Positions 1 through 6,818 of a stretch of 13,856 nucleotides of DNA are shown here, one piece after another (the first letter of the stretch is position 1; the number at the start of each line of letters is the position of its first letter). This DNA is from an uncultured Anaerococcus sp. GTDB taxonomy: Bacteria > Bacillota > Clostridia > Tissierellales > Peptoniphilaceae. The notes under the pieces were generated by a model. The model worked only from the letters and a program-made list of their open reading frames with translations, was not told where the DNA came from and ran no database searches. The translations under genes were made by a program, and so were the position numbers. The stretch covers positions 1 through 13,856 of the forward strand of contig NZ_CAMXYR010000042.1 of the NCBI RefSeq assembly GCF_947253225.1. The letters are read 5' to 3'.

Positions 1-41
1 GGTGGGCTCGAAGGTTCAATCATTTCACACAGACCATTTTT

Positions 42-70
42 ACTAGATGAGTTTTCATCTAGTTTTTTTA
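42..70 (+). terminator. Intrinsic terminator of an upstream plus-strand transcript
   Basis: A perfect 9-bp stem (42-50 with 55-63) closes a four-base loop and is followed by a run of seven T on the plus strand. It implies that a plus-strand transcript enters the window from the left. Bases 1-41 would be its 3' end, but they are too short to identify. One frame reads to a stop at 43-45, inside the stem, and another stays open past the hairpin, so no coding call is made. Confidence 0.75.
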
Positions 71-175
71 TGGTCATTTTTATAAAATATTACAAACTTT
101 CGGTTTTGATATGGTGAGGCTCGTTTGTTTAATATTTTTCACAACTAGGGTTGCATCTTTTTGCTATATTTTTAT
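71..175. other. AT-rich spacer between converging terminators
   Basis: This short intergenic stretch lies between a plus-strand terminator (42-70) and a minus-strand terminator (176-209). I see no convincing ORF, RNA gene or promoter in it. The transcripts from both sides converge here, which explains the lack of other signals. Confidence 0.5.
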
Positions 176-209
176 AAAAAAACAGGTACTAGGATTTTTC
201 CTAGTCCTG
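176..209 (-). terminator. Intrinsic terminator of the AraC-hydrolase cassette
   Basis: Read on the minus strand, a hairpin pairs 199-209 with 183-194: 7 bp, one bulged base at 187, then 4 bp, around a four-base loop. A run of seven U follows (complement of 176-182). It begins just a few bases after the amidohydrolase stop codon at 215-217 and ends the three-gene catabolic unit. Confidence 0.85.
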
Positions 210-214
210 CCTTT

Positions 215-1069
215 TTAAGCTTTTATTTTAAATATTTTCTCGAAGTTTTTGTAATAAATGTTCTCACAATCTTCCCTACTTATAAGTCCCTCTTTTAGCA
301 AATCTTCCAAGTATTTATCTAGTGGAAAAGTCTGGTTCTTGGCGAAGGTATCTGTTCCAAAGAATAGTCTATCTGAAAATTCTCTTATAAATTTTATCCC
401 ATAGTCCCTATCTCTCATGAGGGCGTTTGACCCACTGTTTGCTGATAGGTCTGCATATAAGTTTGGATATTTCCTTAATAGGTCTGCAACTCTCCCCTCA
501 AAGACCTTGCCTTGTGGGTAAGAATCTCTGTAGCTAGGATCTTCTCTGTCATACTTACTTATTTCGCACCAGAAGGCTTGCGAATGGCCTATAAAAATTA
601 GGTCTTTAAATTTTTTAAGTGCCTCTTCCAGATAGGTTAGACCTTTTTTGTCGTAAACTCCGTAATAAGTTCCTATTTCAGGACTCATATGAAAAAGAAC
701 TGGCATTTGTAATTTCTCAGCCGCATCTAAGATGCTGAAAATTTCTGGGCTATTAAATTCCTTGTTATAGACCAGTTCCCCTACTCCAATAGAGCCTTGG
801 TCTTTTTCTTTTTTTAGGTTCTCATAGATAGCATTTGAAGGTTCGACAATAGACATATAGTAAAATCTATCCGAATTTCTTGCGATTTCTCTTACTTCCT
901 TATTGGAACTAACATCCTCATCTTTTTCTGATGAGGACATTAATACAGCCTTATATATTCCCCTTTTATCCATTGATTCTAACATTTCTTGGCTAGATAT
1001 TAAGTCAATTCCATTTACCTTATGACCTGTATCCTTGCTACAATGGACGTGAATATCAATTTTTTTCAT
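215..1069 (-). CDS. Metal-dependent hydrolase of the amidohydrolase superfamily
   Basis: This is a cytoplasmic TIM-barrel hydrolase of 284 residues, the usual length for the amidohydrolase-2 (COG2159-like) branch. Visible metal and active-site candidates are the N-terminal HxH (His7, His9), Glu98 in GVGE, His127 in LFHM, His162 in IGHSQ and Asp240 in FGTD, in the order expected for the superfamily. Members of this branch include lactonases, decarboxylases and amidases, so the substrate cannot be named. It has no signal peptide. The ATG overlaps the symporter stop codon by one base (TAATG) and has an AAGGA site seven bases upstream, so the two are translationally coupled. It is the last gene of a regulator, alpha/beta hydrolase, importer and amidohydrolase set. 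This suggests that it processes the product released by the other hydrolase. The fold call is firm; the reaction is unknown. Confidence 0.85.
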   Translation of the reverse strand: MKKIDIHVHCSKDTGHKVNGIDLISSQEMLESMDKRGIYKAVLMSSSEKDEDVSSNKEVREIARNSDRFYYMSIVEPSNAIYENLKKEKDQGSIGVGELVYNKEFNSPEIFSILDAAEKLQMPVLFHMSPEIGTYYGVYDKKGLTYLEEALKKFKDLIFIGHSQAFWCEISKYDREDPSYRDSYPQGKVFEGRVADLLRKYPNLYADLSANSGSNALMRDRDYGIKFIREFSDRLFFGTDTFAKNQTFPLDKYLEDLLKEGLISREDCENIYYKNFEKIFKIKA

Positions 1070-2451
1070 TAGTTGATCCTTAGGTCGTTAGCGATTTTTT
1101 CTGAATCTTCTTTGGTCAAATTCCAGATAAATTTCATACCAATTATTTCTAGGATACAAGCTATAAGTGGAATTGAAGTTCCAAGATACCTTATTGCTGC
1201 TATGGTTTCTGGACTTTGGCTTGGAGATGTTGCTACAAAGCCTATTGCAGCTAGGGCAGCTGTAGCTCCAAAACTTGCAAGGGTAGAGCCGATTTTTCTT
1301 GCAAAGGTGTAGATTGAGTATAAGGTTCCATCGTTTCTTGACTTAAACTTGTATTCATGATAGTCAATCGCATCTGCTACAAAGGCCCACACTACCATTA
1401 TAAAGGTAACTTGACCGAGGTTTGCTAGAGCGTTGATTATGATGTAGGTCATTACATTCTCTAGGGGTTTTATAAATAGAAATAAGGATAGGACTAAGTT
1501 CCAAGCTAACATGGTAAGTAGCAAGTTCCTCTTGCCAAATTTCCTTTGCATTTTTGGCACTATGAAAAACATTAATATTGTTATTGGAAGTTGGGCATAC
1601 ATAGCGACTGCCTGCATCTTTGGGGCTTGGTAAAATTCTTTGAAGATAAAGCCACCAAATTGTGAATTTCCTGTTATATAAATTAGAGAGCCGATTGATG
1701 CGAACATTATTCCGACCATAGCCCTGTTTTTGAAGGCTTGACCTATAACTTCTTTGAAAGAGTACTTCTTTGTAGGGTCTGAGTCATTTTGACTTAGATG
1801 GGCATATCTTTCTTGGGTTAGCAAACATAGGATGTAGTAGCCTATTATACAACCAAGGGCAGCTATTATAGCAACTGTCATGTAGCCACTTGGCTTTGGA
1901 TTTTTGTCGGCATCCCATATAAACATAGGGATTATTGATAAGAAACCATAGCCTATTGCAGTTCCACCTATGGCTCTTGCTGCTGATAATTTTGATCTTT
2001 CTGTAGGATCTAAGGTTACGACAGTAGCCATGGCACCAAATGGCATTGATGTTCCTGTATAACTCATTCCATAGAGGATGTAGGTAAAGGCGACCCAAAT
2101 ATGGGTTGCAGTTGTTGAAAAACCAAGTTTTGTTATATCAAAAAATCCTAGGAGGATTGATAGTGCCAAAGGCCACATAGCGATTTTTATAAAGGGTTTA
2201 AACTTATTTCCACTTTTCCCAATTGAGAACCTATCTGGCAAAGAACCAATTATAGGATCGTTAATTGCATCAAATAGTCTTGCGAAAAGGAACAAGCCTG
2301 ACATAAATTTCGGATCAACTTTCAATACATAGGTACAAAATACCAAAAAGAAGGCATCCATGGTCAAGTTTACAAAAGAACCTGCCATATCTCCAGCTAT
2401 ATATCCCAGCTGGTCTTTGGTGCTGAAGGGTCTAATTTTTTTGTTTTCCAT
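1069..2451 (-). CDS. GPH-family (MelB-like) cation:substrate symporter
   Basis: This is a polytopic inner-membrane transporter of 460 residues with about twelve hydrophobic segments. The N-terminus carries the hallmark of the glycoside-pentoside-hexuronide:cation symporters: GDMAGSFVN, then LFLFARLFDAINDPIIGSLPDR, where the conserved Arg-Asp pairs of helices I/II lie. The family imports melibiose, glucuronides, xylosides and related sugars with Na+ or H+; the substrate here is unknown. I place the start at the ATG at 2449-2451, six to seven bases after GAGAGGA. The longer reading starts at a GTG (2464-2466) that overlaps the previous gene's stop and adds only five residues. Its stop overlaps the amidohydrolase start, so it sits in the middle of a coupled operon and presumably brings in the substrate of the two flanking hydrolases. 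Confidence 0.85.
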   Translation of the reverse strand: MENKKIRPFSTKDQLGYIAGDMAGSFVNLTMDAFFLVFCTYVLKVDPKFMSGLFLFARLFDAINDPIIGSLPDRFSIGKSGNKFKPFIKIAMWPLALSILLGFFDITKLGFSTTATHIWVAFTYILYGMSYTGTSMPFGAMATVVTLDPTERSKLSAARAIGGTAIGYGFLSIIPMFIWDADKNPKPSGYMTVAIIAALGCIIGYYILCLLTQERYAHLSQNDSDPTKKYSFKEVIGQAFKNRAMVGIMFASIGSLIYITGNSQFGGFIFKEFYQAPKMQAVAMYAQLPITILMFFIVPKMQRKFGKRNLLLTMLAWNLVLSLFLFIKPLENVMTYIIINALANLGQVTFIMVVWAFVADAIDYHEYKFKSRNDGTLYSIYTFARKIGSTLASFGATAALAAIGFVATSPSQSPETIAAIRYLGTSIPLIACILEIIGMKFIWNLTKEDSEKIANDLRIN

Positions 2452-2462
2452 AATCTTTCCTC

Positions 2463-3857
2463 TCACTCATTAATATTTTTCGCCCAATCAAGAGCTCTTT
2501 TTGCATCATTTTCTGTCAAAAGTCCTTCTCCTACTTGCTTGTAGGTAAATTTTTCAAACTTTTCTAGGTAATTTTCAAAAGTTCCGTAGATTTCTTCCAT
2601 CTTTTCCTTGGAGAAAAACTCCATCTTGCCATTAGTCGAACCCTCTGATTCACTAGCTATATAGTAGGCCTTGGGAACTTCTATAAAAGGAGATCTCACA
2701 CCCTTCTTGTGGTGGCCGTAAGAATCTTTTTGACTAAAGTCTATTGGCTCAATCACCTGTGGGGCTTCGCCAGTAACAGCCCACTTGTGAAGATTGTCGA
2801 GCATAGCATTGATATAATAATCAAATTTCAAGTCATTTAGCCTAAAATCATAGTCCTTGTCCAATATCCTTGGCGGACACTTGGTTTTTAAAATCTCTTC
2901 ATTAGTTGGAACTAAGGGACTTGCCGCATCAGTGTGAGCAGAAGCTGTCATATCATAGTACCTTCTCTTGTTTGTTGGTGAATTTTCGTTCTTAGTTGGC
3001 TTGATATCTGCTCCCATTGAGCCGAATAGGTAGTAGTCATTTTCAGTGTTGAAGGTTATAACTGGAACATCAATCTCTTCCTCACGACTAGGTCTTACTG
3101 CAAAGTTAAATATTTCCTTAGGATCTTGTCTTAATGCCCTAGTAAGTCCACCTGAGGCGAGTGATAGGTAGCCATCATAGACCTTCTCATATCCCATGTT
3201 TTTGTAATAATTGTGCATGAAATTTACATAAGTATTTAGGTACATGCCTGATTGGCTTTGACCTGATAGGTAGAGATAGCTAACATCAAGTCCTCCACAA
3301 AAACCTTGGGAATTGTTCTTTGCCTCTTTTCCTACTTGATACAAGATATCCCACACCAAGCCATCTTCGCATCCATCTATTGAACCAGTTCTTACATCGA
3401 GGGTTGCTGGTTGGGGAGCAGGATTTTTGGATGGCATAGATAGGGACTTATACCTATCTAGGTCGAAGTTTTTTAGCGATAAGATATTGGTAGGTTTTGA
3501 GGTTACTCCTATGTACATATGGTTGTTTTCCATGATGTGCAAGTAAGACCTCCTCCACAAATCTTCAATATCATAATTATTTGAAGCATTCATGATGTCT
3601 ATGTAACATCTCCCAGTAAAGTCTTTCTTATCTTTCGGTCTTCTTACTAAAATCCTTGTGGTGTAAGGAATTTCTTCTTGGTATATGTAAACGATTTTCT
3701 TATCTTCATCAAAATCGTAGACATTAGCTAGATCAGATATAAAATATTCTTCTTCCACAAACCCATATTTACTAACATCTATAAGTTCTCTTGCATATTT
3801 CATAGATGAAAAAGGGTGGGAGTTTTCGTTAACTTCTATTGGTCCTATAATTTTCAT
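2463..3857 (-). CDS. Alpha/beta hydrolase (Abhydrolase_10-like esterase)
   Basis: This is a predicted intracellular serine hydrolase of 464 residues with no signal peptide. The nucleophile elbow is SGQSQSGMYL, with Ser201 the likely nucleophile; GxSQSG is typical of the 'alpha/beta hydrolase domain' family PF20091. Candidate partners are an acid in the TENDYYLFG segment (Glu272 or Asp274, after strand VPVITFN) and His308 in SAHTD. The length suits that family, whose members are poorly characterised esterases or lactonases. The ATG follows AGGAGG by eight bases. It is the first gene after the AraC regulator, 98 bases downstream of it, and the symporter gene starts within about 15 bases of its stop. 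I infer that it cleaves the compound imported by the symporter. The family call rests on motif recall and has not been searched. Confidence 0.75.
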   Translation of the reverse strand: MKIIGPIEVNENSHPFSSMKYARELIDVSKYGFVEEEYFISDLANVYDFDEDKKIVYIYQEEIPYTTRILVRRPKDKKDFTGRCYIDIMNASNNYDIEDLWRRSYLHIMENNHMYIGVTSKPTNILSLKNFDLDRYKSLSMPSKNPAPQPATLDVRTGSIDGCEDGLVWDILYQVGKEAKNNSQGFCGGLDVSYLYLSGQSQSGMYLNTYVNFMHNYYKNMGYEKVYDGYLSLASGGLTRALRQDPKEIFNFAVRPSREEEIDVPVITFNTENDYYLFGSMGADIKPTKNENSPTNKRRYYDMTASAHTDAASPLVPTNEEILKTKCPPRILDKDYDFRLNDLKFDYYINAMLDNLHKWAVTGEAPQVIEPIDFSQKDSYGHHKKGVRSPFIEVPKAYYIASESEGSTNGKMEFFSKEKMEEIYGTFENYLEKFEKFTYKQVGEGLLTENDAKRALDWAKNINE

Positions 3858-3895
3858 GGCCTTCTCCTCCTTGATAGTTATTTATCTAATACTTA

Positions 3896-3931
3896 TTTAT
3901 ATAATATCTTGCTTTGGAGAAAGATACTTGC
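3896..3931 (-). promoter_or_regulatory. Probable promoter and AraC-type operator of the hydrolase cassette
   Basis: The gap between the regulator and the hydrolase holds an AT-rich -10 candidate (TATAAA on the minus strand, 3896-3901) with no good -35 at 17 bp, as is common for activator-dependent promoters. Where a -35 would lie, the five-base core GCAAG followed by an AT-rich step occurs twice, at 3908-3912 and 3927-3931, 19 bp apart on the same strand. AraC proteins bind direct repeats of about two helical turns, so this is a plausible operator. The repeat is short and the call is tentative. Confidence 0.35.
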
Positions 3932-3955
3932 CAAAAATTGATTTCTTTTTATAAA

Positions 3956-4657
3956 TTAATGACTTCTCTCCATTTCTCTGAAGTCTTTTGGAGTAAGCTT
4001 GGTCTTTTTTTTGAAACTATTGGAAAAATATTGGGAATTTTTAAAACCTACACTAAGGGCAATTTCTGTAATTGTTAGGTCTGAAAATAGGAGTAGTTGC
4101 TTGGCTTCCTTGATTCGTTTTTCTATCAGATAATTATTTATCGTATCCTTAGCTTCTCTTTTGTAGGTTCTCATCATATGCTCTCTGGAAATATTAAAGG
4201 TAGATGCTAGGGTTTTGCTACTAATATCTTCCATAAAATTTTTGTCTATATAGGACTTTATTTTTTCAACTAGGCTCAACTCTTTTTTATAGGTCTTCCT
4301 ATATTTATAAGATGCGTAATTGGCAAGCATTTGTTCGTGAATTTTCCAAAGGTCCTCTTCACTGTCGGTATATTCAATCATAATGGCGTACTTTTCTGCT
4401 AGATAATGGCCTACATTGCTGTCCATACCTGCCTTTAGGGCGATTAAAAAATATACTGTATTATATGATAGGGTGATATTTTTTAGGCTTCTTATAGGAT
4501 CCTTGTTGACTCTGTTTATAATCCCGAATTTCTCTTCCTTAAAAACCTGTTTGACCCTAGGAAATATTTCTTCAATAGTTTTTATATCACTTTCTTCTAT
4601 CGCCCTTAAAAGCCTATTTCTCTCTTCATTAATCTCATCTAGGTTGGATTTTCTCAT
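3956..4657 (-). CDS. AraC-family transcriptional regulator
   Basis: This is a DNA-binding regulator of 233 residues. The last 100 residues form a standard AraC domain with two helix-turn-helix motifs. The first starts near IKSYIDKNFMEDISSKTLASTF; the second contains LTITEIALSVGFKNSQYFSNSFKKKTKLTPKDF, the diagnostic C-terminal signature. The N-terminal part, about 130 residues, is helical and has no recognisable cupin, so the ligand is not predictable. I start it at the ATG at 4655-4657, five bases after a perfect AGGAGG. A longer frame opens at 4705, but its extra 16 codons consist of the previous gene's terminator hairpin. It is followed by the hydrolase, symporter and amidohydrolase genes and is probably their activator. 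There is no terminator after it, so read-through into the cassette is possible. Confidence 0.88.
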   Translation of the reverse strand: MRKSNLDEINEERNRLLRAIEESDIKTIEEIFPRVKQVFKEEKFGIINRVNKDPIRSLKNITLSYNTVYFLIALKAGMDSNVGHYLAEKYAIMIEYTDSEEDLWKIHEQMLANYASYKYRKTYKKELSLVEKIKSYIDKNFMEDISSKTLASTFNISREHMMRTYKREAKDTINNYLIEKRIKEAKQLLLFSDLTITEIALSVGFKNSQYFSNSFKKKTKLTPKDFREMERSH

Positions 4658-4670
4658 AACTTCCTCCTTC

Positions 4671-4702
4671 CAAACAAAAAAGCCAAATTTATACATTTGG
4701 CT
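4671..4702 (-). terminator. Intrinsic terminator between the membrane protein and araC-type gene
   Basis: On the minus strand an 8-bp stem (4695-4702 with 4681-4688) with a six-base loop is followed by U-rich sequence (complement of 4671-4680). It overlaps the stop codon of the upstream gene (4702-4704) and ends just before the ribosome site of the AraC gene. Any transcript reaching the AraC gene from upstream must pass it, so it either insulates the two units or acts as an attenuator. Confidence 0.8.
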
Positions 4703-5829
4703 CATTCAAATATTCCCCCATCAAACATAAGACCTCCATCATAAAAATCTGCTTGGATTTCTTCTGTTTTTAGGGAAGGTAGGTCAAGGTAAATTCTTCC
4801 TGCTTTTTCTCTCCACGAACCTGTGTAGGCAAGCTTATCCTTTTCTAGCCTTAGCTTATGGTCATCTGTCAGTAGTAGGGTGTAATCCGCTGGAAAATAA
4901 TAGCCTGTAATTCCATCTTCCGATTTGAAGTTGTCGTAGTAGCTAAGACCATCTATTTTTAACTTTCCATCGTTTACATAGGTTATCAAATCATCAACCA
5001 AGAAAAACCCCTCGTAGGAAATATCAATTGATTTATTTTCCTTTTCCCAATATATCCTGTGGATGAAAGAGTCTGTTAGCAAGTGAGTTTGCCCTTGATA
5101 AGTGTAGATTCCTAAGTAATAGTAGAAACTTTTACTGGTCTCTCCTAGGTTTTCTCTGGTATTTATCCTATAAACATATATTTCTAGGGGTGAGCTTGTT
5201 ATTTTCCCTTGGTAGGATACAGCCTCTAGGTCTACCCTATCTCCTGCTATGATATTTTTTTCTATATAGCTTTTGAAGTCATCTTTGGGATTTGTTTTCT
5301 CCTGACTTTTTACTTTATTTTCTACTTTGCTAGAAGCTTTCTCGCTAGGATCTTGGGCTATCTTCTTAGATTTTTTATCCTCTACTTTTTCTTTCAAACC
5401 CTTAATGCTAGTGGAAAAACTTGTTTCCCCAAAAGTAAGCTTGTAATCTTTATAGCGATTTCCAGGAAAATCTACAGAAATATTTATCCTATCTCCATTT
5501 TTGAGCTTAGTCTCCTTGCTAATGGTAAAAGTCGTATTGGCCTCTAAGTCATCTATGAGGCTTTTAGCTGAAATTTCTTGCTTTTTTTTGTGAAAGCCAT
5601 CTGGAAAGTCATGAATAAATTTATCCTTATCATAGCTAAGGGCGACTTTCCCTGCCCCATCTTCTCCTGAGCTTGTAACCAAGACATAGGAGGCTAGGTT
5701 AATTTTTGCTATTTTTTGGTCTTTATTTTTTCTATTAATCAGAAAAAATAGCCCGATAACGATGGCCATGGCGCAAATTAAGCTTAGAAGCATTTTTATC
5801 CAGTTATTTTTGTTAACATCATTGTCCAT
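4702..5829 (-). CDS. Membrane-anchored extracytoplasmic protein, unknown function
   Basis: This is a 375-residue protein with one N-terminal membrane segment (about residues 13-32, preceded by lysines and followed by RKNKDQK). This predicts a type II topology with the rest outside the cell. Residues ~42-145 contain the pattern SGEDGAGKVALSYD followed by LKNGDRINISVDF. I associate this pattern with Ig-like extracellular domains of membrane-anchored Firmicutes proteins; that is recall, not a search. A lysine- and serine-rich linker follows (~146-185), then a beta-rich C-terminal domain with many aromatic residues (YYYLGIYTYQG, DGITGYYFPADYTLLL). It has no catalytic motif, zinc ribbon or lipobox. 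A GGAGA site precedes the ATG. It sits between two terminators; no clear promoter fits in the 50-base gap upstream, so it may depend on read-through from the nucleoside transporter operon. The function is unknown. Confidence 0.7.
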   Translation of the reverse strand: MDNDVNKNNWIKMLLSLICAMAIVIGLFFLINRKNKDQKIAKINLASYVLVTSSGEDGAGKVALSYDKDKFIHDFPDGFHKKKQEISAKSLIDDLEANTTFTISKETKLKNGDRINISVDFPGNRYKDYKLTFGETSFSTSIKGLKEKVEDKKSKKIAQDPSEKASSKVENKVKSQEKTNPKDDFKSYIEKNIIAGDRVDLEAVSYQGKITSSPLEIYVYRINTRENLGETSKSFYYYLGIYTYQGQTHLLTDSFIHRIYWEKENKSIDISYEGFFLVDDLITYVNDGKLKIDGLSYYDNFKSEDGITGYYFPADYTLLLTDDHKLRLEKDKLAYTGSWREKAGRIYLDLPSLKTEEIQADFYDGGLMFDGGIFE

Positions 5830-5848
5830 AAGTTCTCCATATGATCAG

Positions 5849-5873
5849 AAAAAAAGAAGGAGTCTCCTCCTTC
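5849..5873 (-). terminator. Terminator of the nucleoside ABC transporter operon
   Basis: On the minus strand GAAGGAG pairs with CTCCTTC (5867-5873 with 5856-5862) around a four-base loop, followed by seven U (complement of 5849-5855). It lies a few bases after the second permease stop codon and before the ribosome site of the membrane protein gene. It is a classic Rho-independent terminator. Confidence 0.88.
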
Positions 5874-5879
5874 AATTTT

Positions 5880-6818
5880 TTATATTTCTTCCAAAGTGAG
5901 GTAAGGCTTGCCACTTGCTTTTGGTGCACAGCTTCTTCCCTTAAAGATTATAAGGATAAGAAGGGTCGCTATATATGGAATCATTGAGATAAATTCTATT
6001 GGTATGCCAATTGAAGTTGAACCAAGATAAGTTGCAACAGCTTGGGCGAGACCAAAGAACAAAGATCCGAGAACAACTCCTTGAGGCTTCCAATTTCCAA
6101 AAATAACTGTAACAAGGGCGATATAACCTTGACCTACAATTAGGGTTGGCGAGAAGCTTGAAACAACTGCAAGAGACATGCTCGCTCCACCAAGACCTGC
6201 CATAAAGCCTGAAAATATTACCGCCATATACCTAGTCTTTTTGACATTAATATTTAAAGTCTCCGCAGCCTTTGGATGCTCGCCTACAGCAATAATCCTA
6301 AGACCTAGTTTGGTTTTATACAAAACTACATACAAGACAACCGCCATTATTAGGGCGACATAAACACTTGCATATTGGCTAAAAATATTATTAAATATTT
6401 GATTGCTTGATAGGCCCTTAAAGAGTCTTGGAATTTTGTTTTCTAGGTCTATGGAAGGCGTTTGGGTAGCTCCATCAAAGAACAATCTTGATAGGAAAAG
6501 AGCAAGACCTGGTGCTAGGGTATTTATAGCTATACCAGAAATCGTCTGATCTCCTGCAAGACTTACAGAAACAAAAGCATGAATCAAGCCGAAAATTGCT
6601 CCAGCAATTCCTCCTCCAAGAAAGGCTATCCAAGGATTGCCTAGAAAATATCCTAGGGCCGCTCCAGTTAAAGCTCCTATGGTCATCATTCCTTCAAGTC
6701 CAATATTTACTACCCCAGATTTTTCGGAAATCATCCCACCAAGTCCTGCCATAAGAACTGGGGAAGCATTTGAGAATGTGTTTCCTATAATTAGGGCTAG
6801 TATAGTCATATTAAGCAT
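5880..6818 (-). CDS. nupQ: Nucleoside ABC transporter permease (NupQ-like)
   Basis: This is a multi-spanning permease of the BPD_transp_2 family, 312 residues from the start chosen here. The conserved block MAGLGGMISEKSGVVNIGLEGMM near the N-terminus is typical of the smaller permease of purine-nucleoside/BMP-type importers. TLNINVKKTRYMAVIFSGFMAGLGG in the second half is the coupling region facing the ATPase. With NupP it forms the channel through which the nucleoside bound by the lipoprotein enters the cell. An earlier ATG (6825-6827) lies directly against AGGAGG with no spacer. The ATG at 6816-6818 has a nine-base spacer and is the more likely start. The gene overlaps the end of the NupP gene, which indicates translational coupling. 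The name follows the B. subtilis guanosine importer; exact nucleoside preference is not shown by the sequence. Confidence 0.88.
   Translation of the reverse strand: MLNMTILALIIGNTFSNASPVLMAGLGGMISEKSGVVNIGLEGMMTIGALTGAALGYFLGNPWIAFLGGGIAGAIFGLIHAFVSVSLAGDQTISGIAINTLAPGLALFLSRLFFDGATQTPSIDLENKIPRLFKGLSSNQIFNNIFSQYASVYVALIMAVVLYVVLYKTKLGLRIIAVGEHPKAAETLNINVKKTRYMAVIFSGFMAGLGGASMSLAVVSSFSPTLIVGQGYIALVTVIFGNWKPQGVVLGSLFFGLAQAVATYLGSTSIGIPIEFISMIPYIATLLILIIFKGRSCAPKASGKPYLTLEEI

Noticed and set aside
11..36. tRNA or tmRNA 3' end suggested by GGTTCAATC
   Set aside because: The five bases on either side of the would-be T-loop do not pair, and no acceptor stem or CCA end follows.
1784..2098. Minus-strand 104-residue frame inside the symporter gene
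   Set aside because: It is an out-of-frame shadow of the GPH symporter, rich in Trp, Cys and Arg and lacking a ribosome site.
2452..2466. GTG start for the symporter giving five extra residues
   Set aside because: The ATG at 2451 has an ideally spaced GAGAGGA site. The GTG overlaps the upstream stop and its extension overlays that ribosome site.
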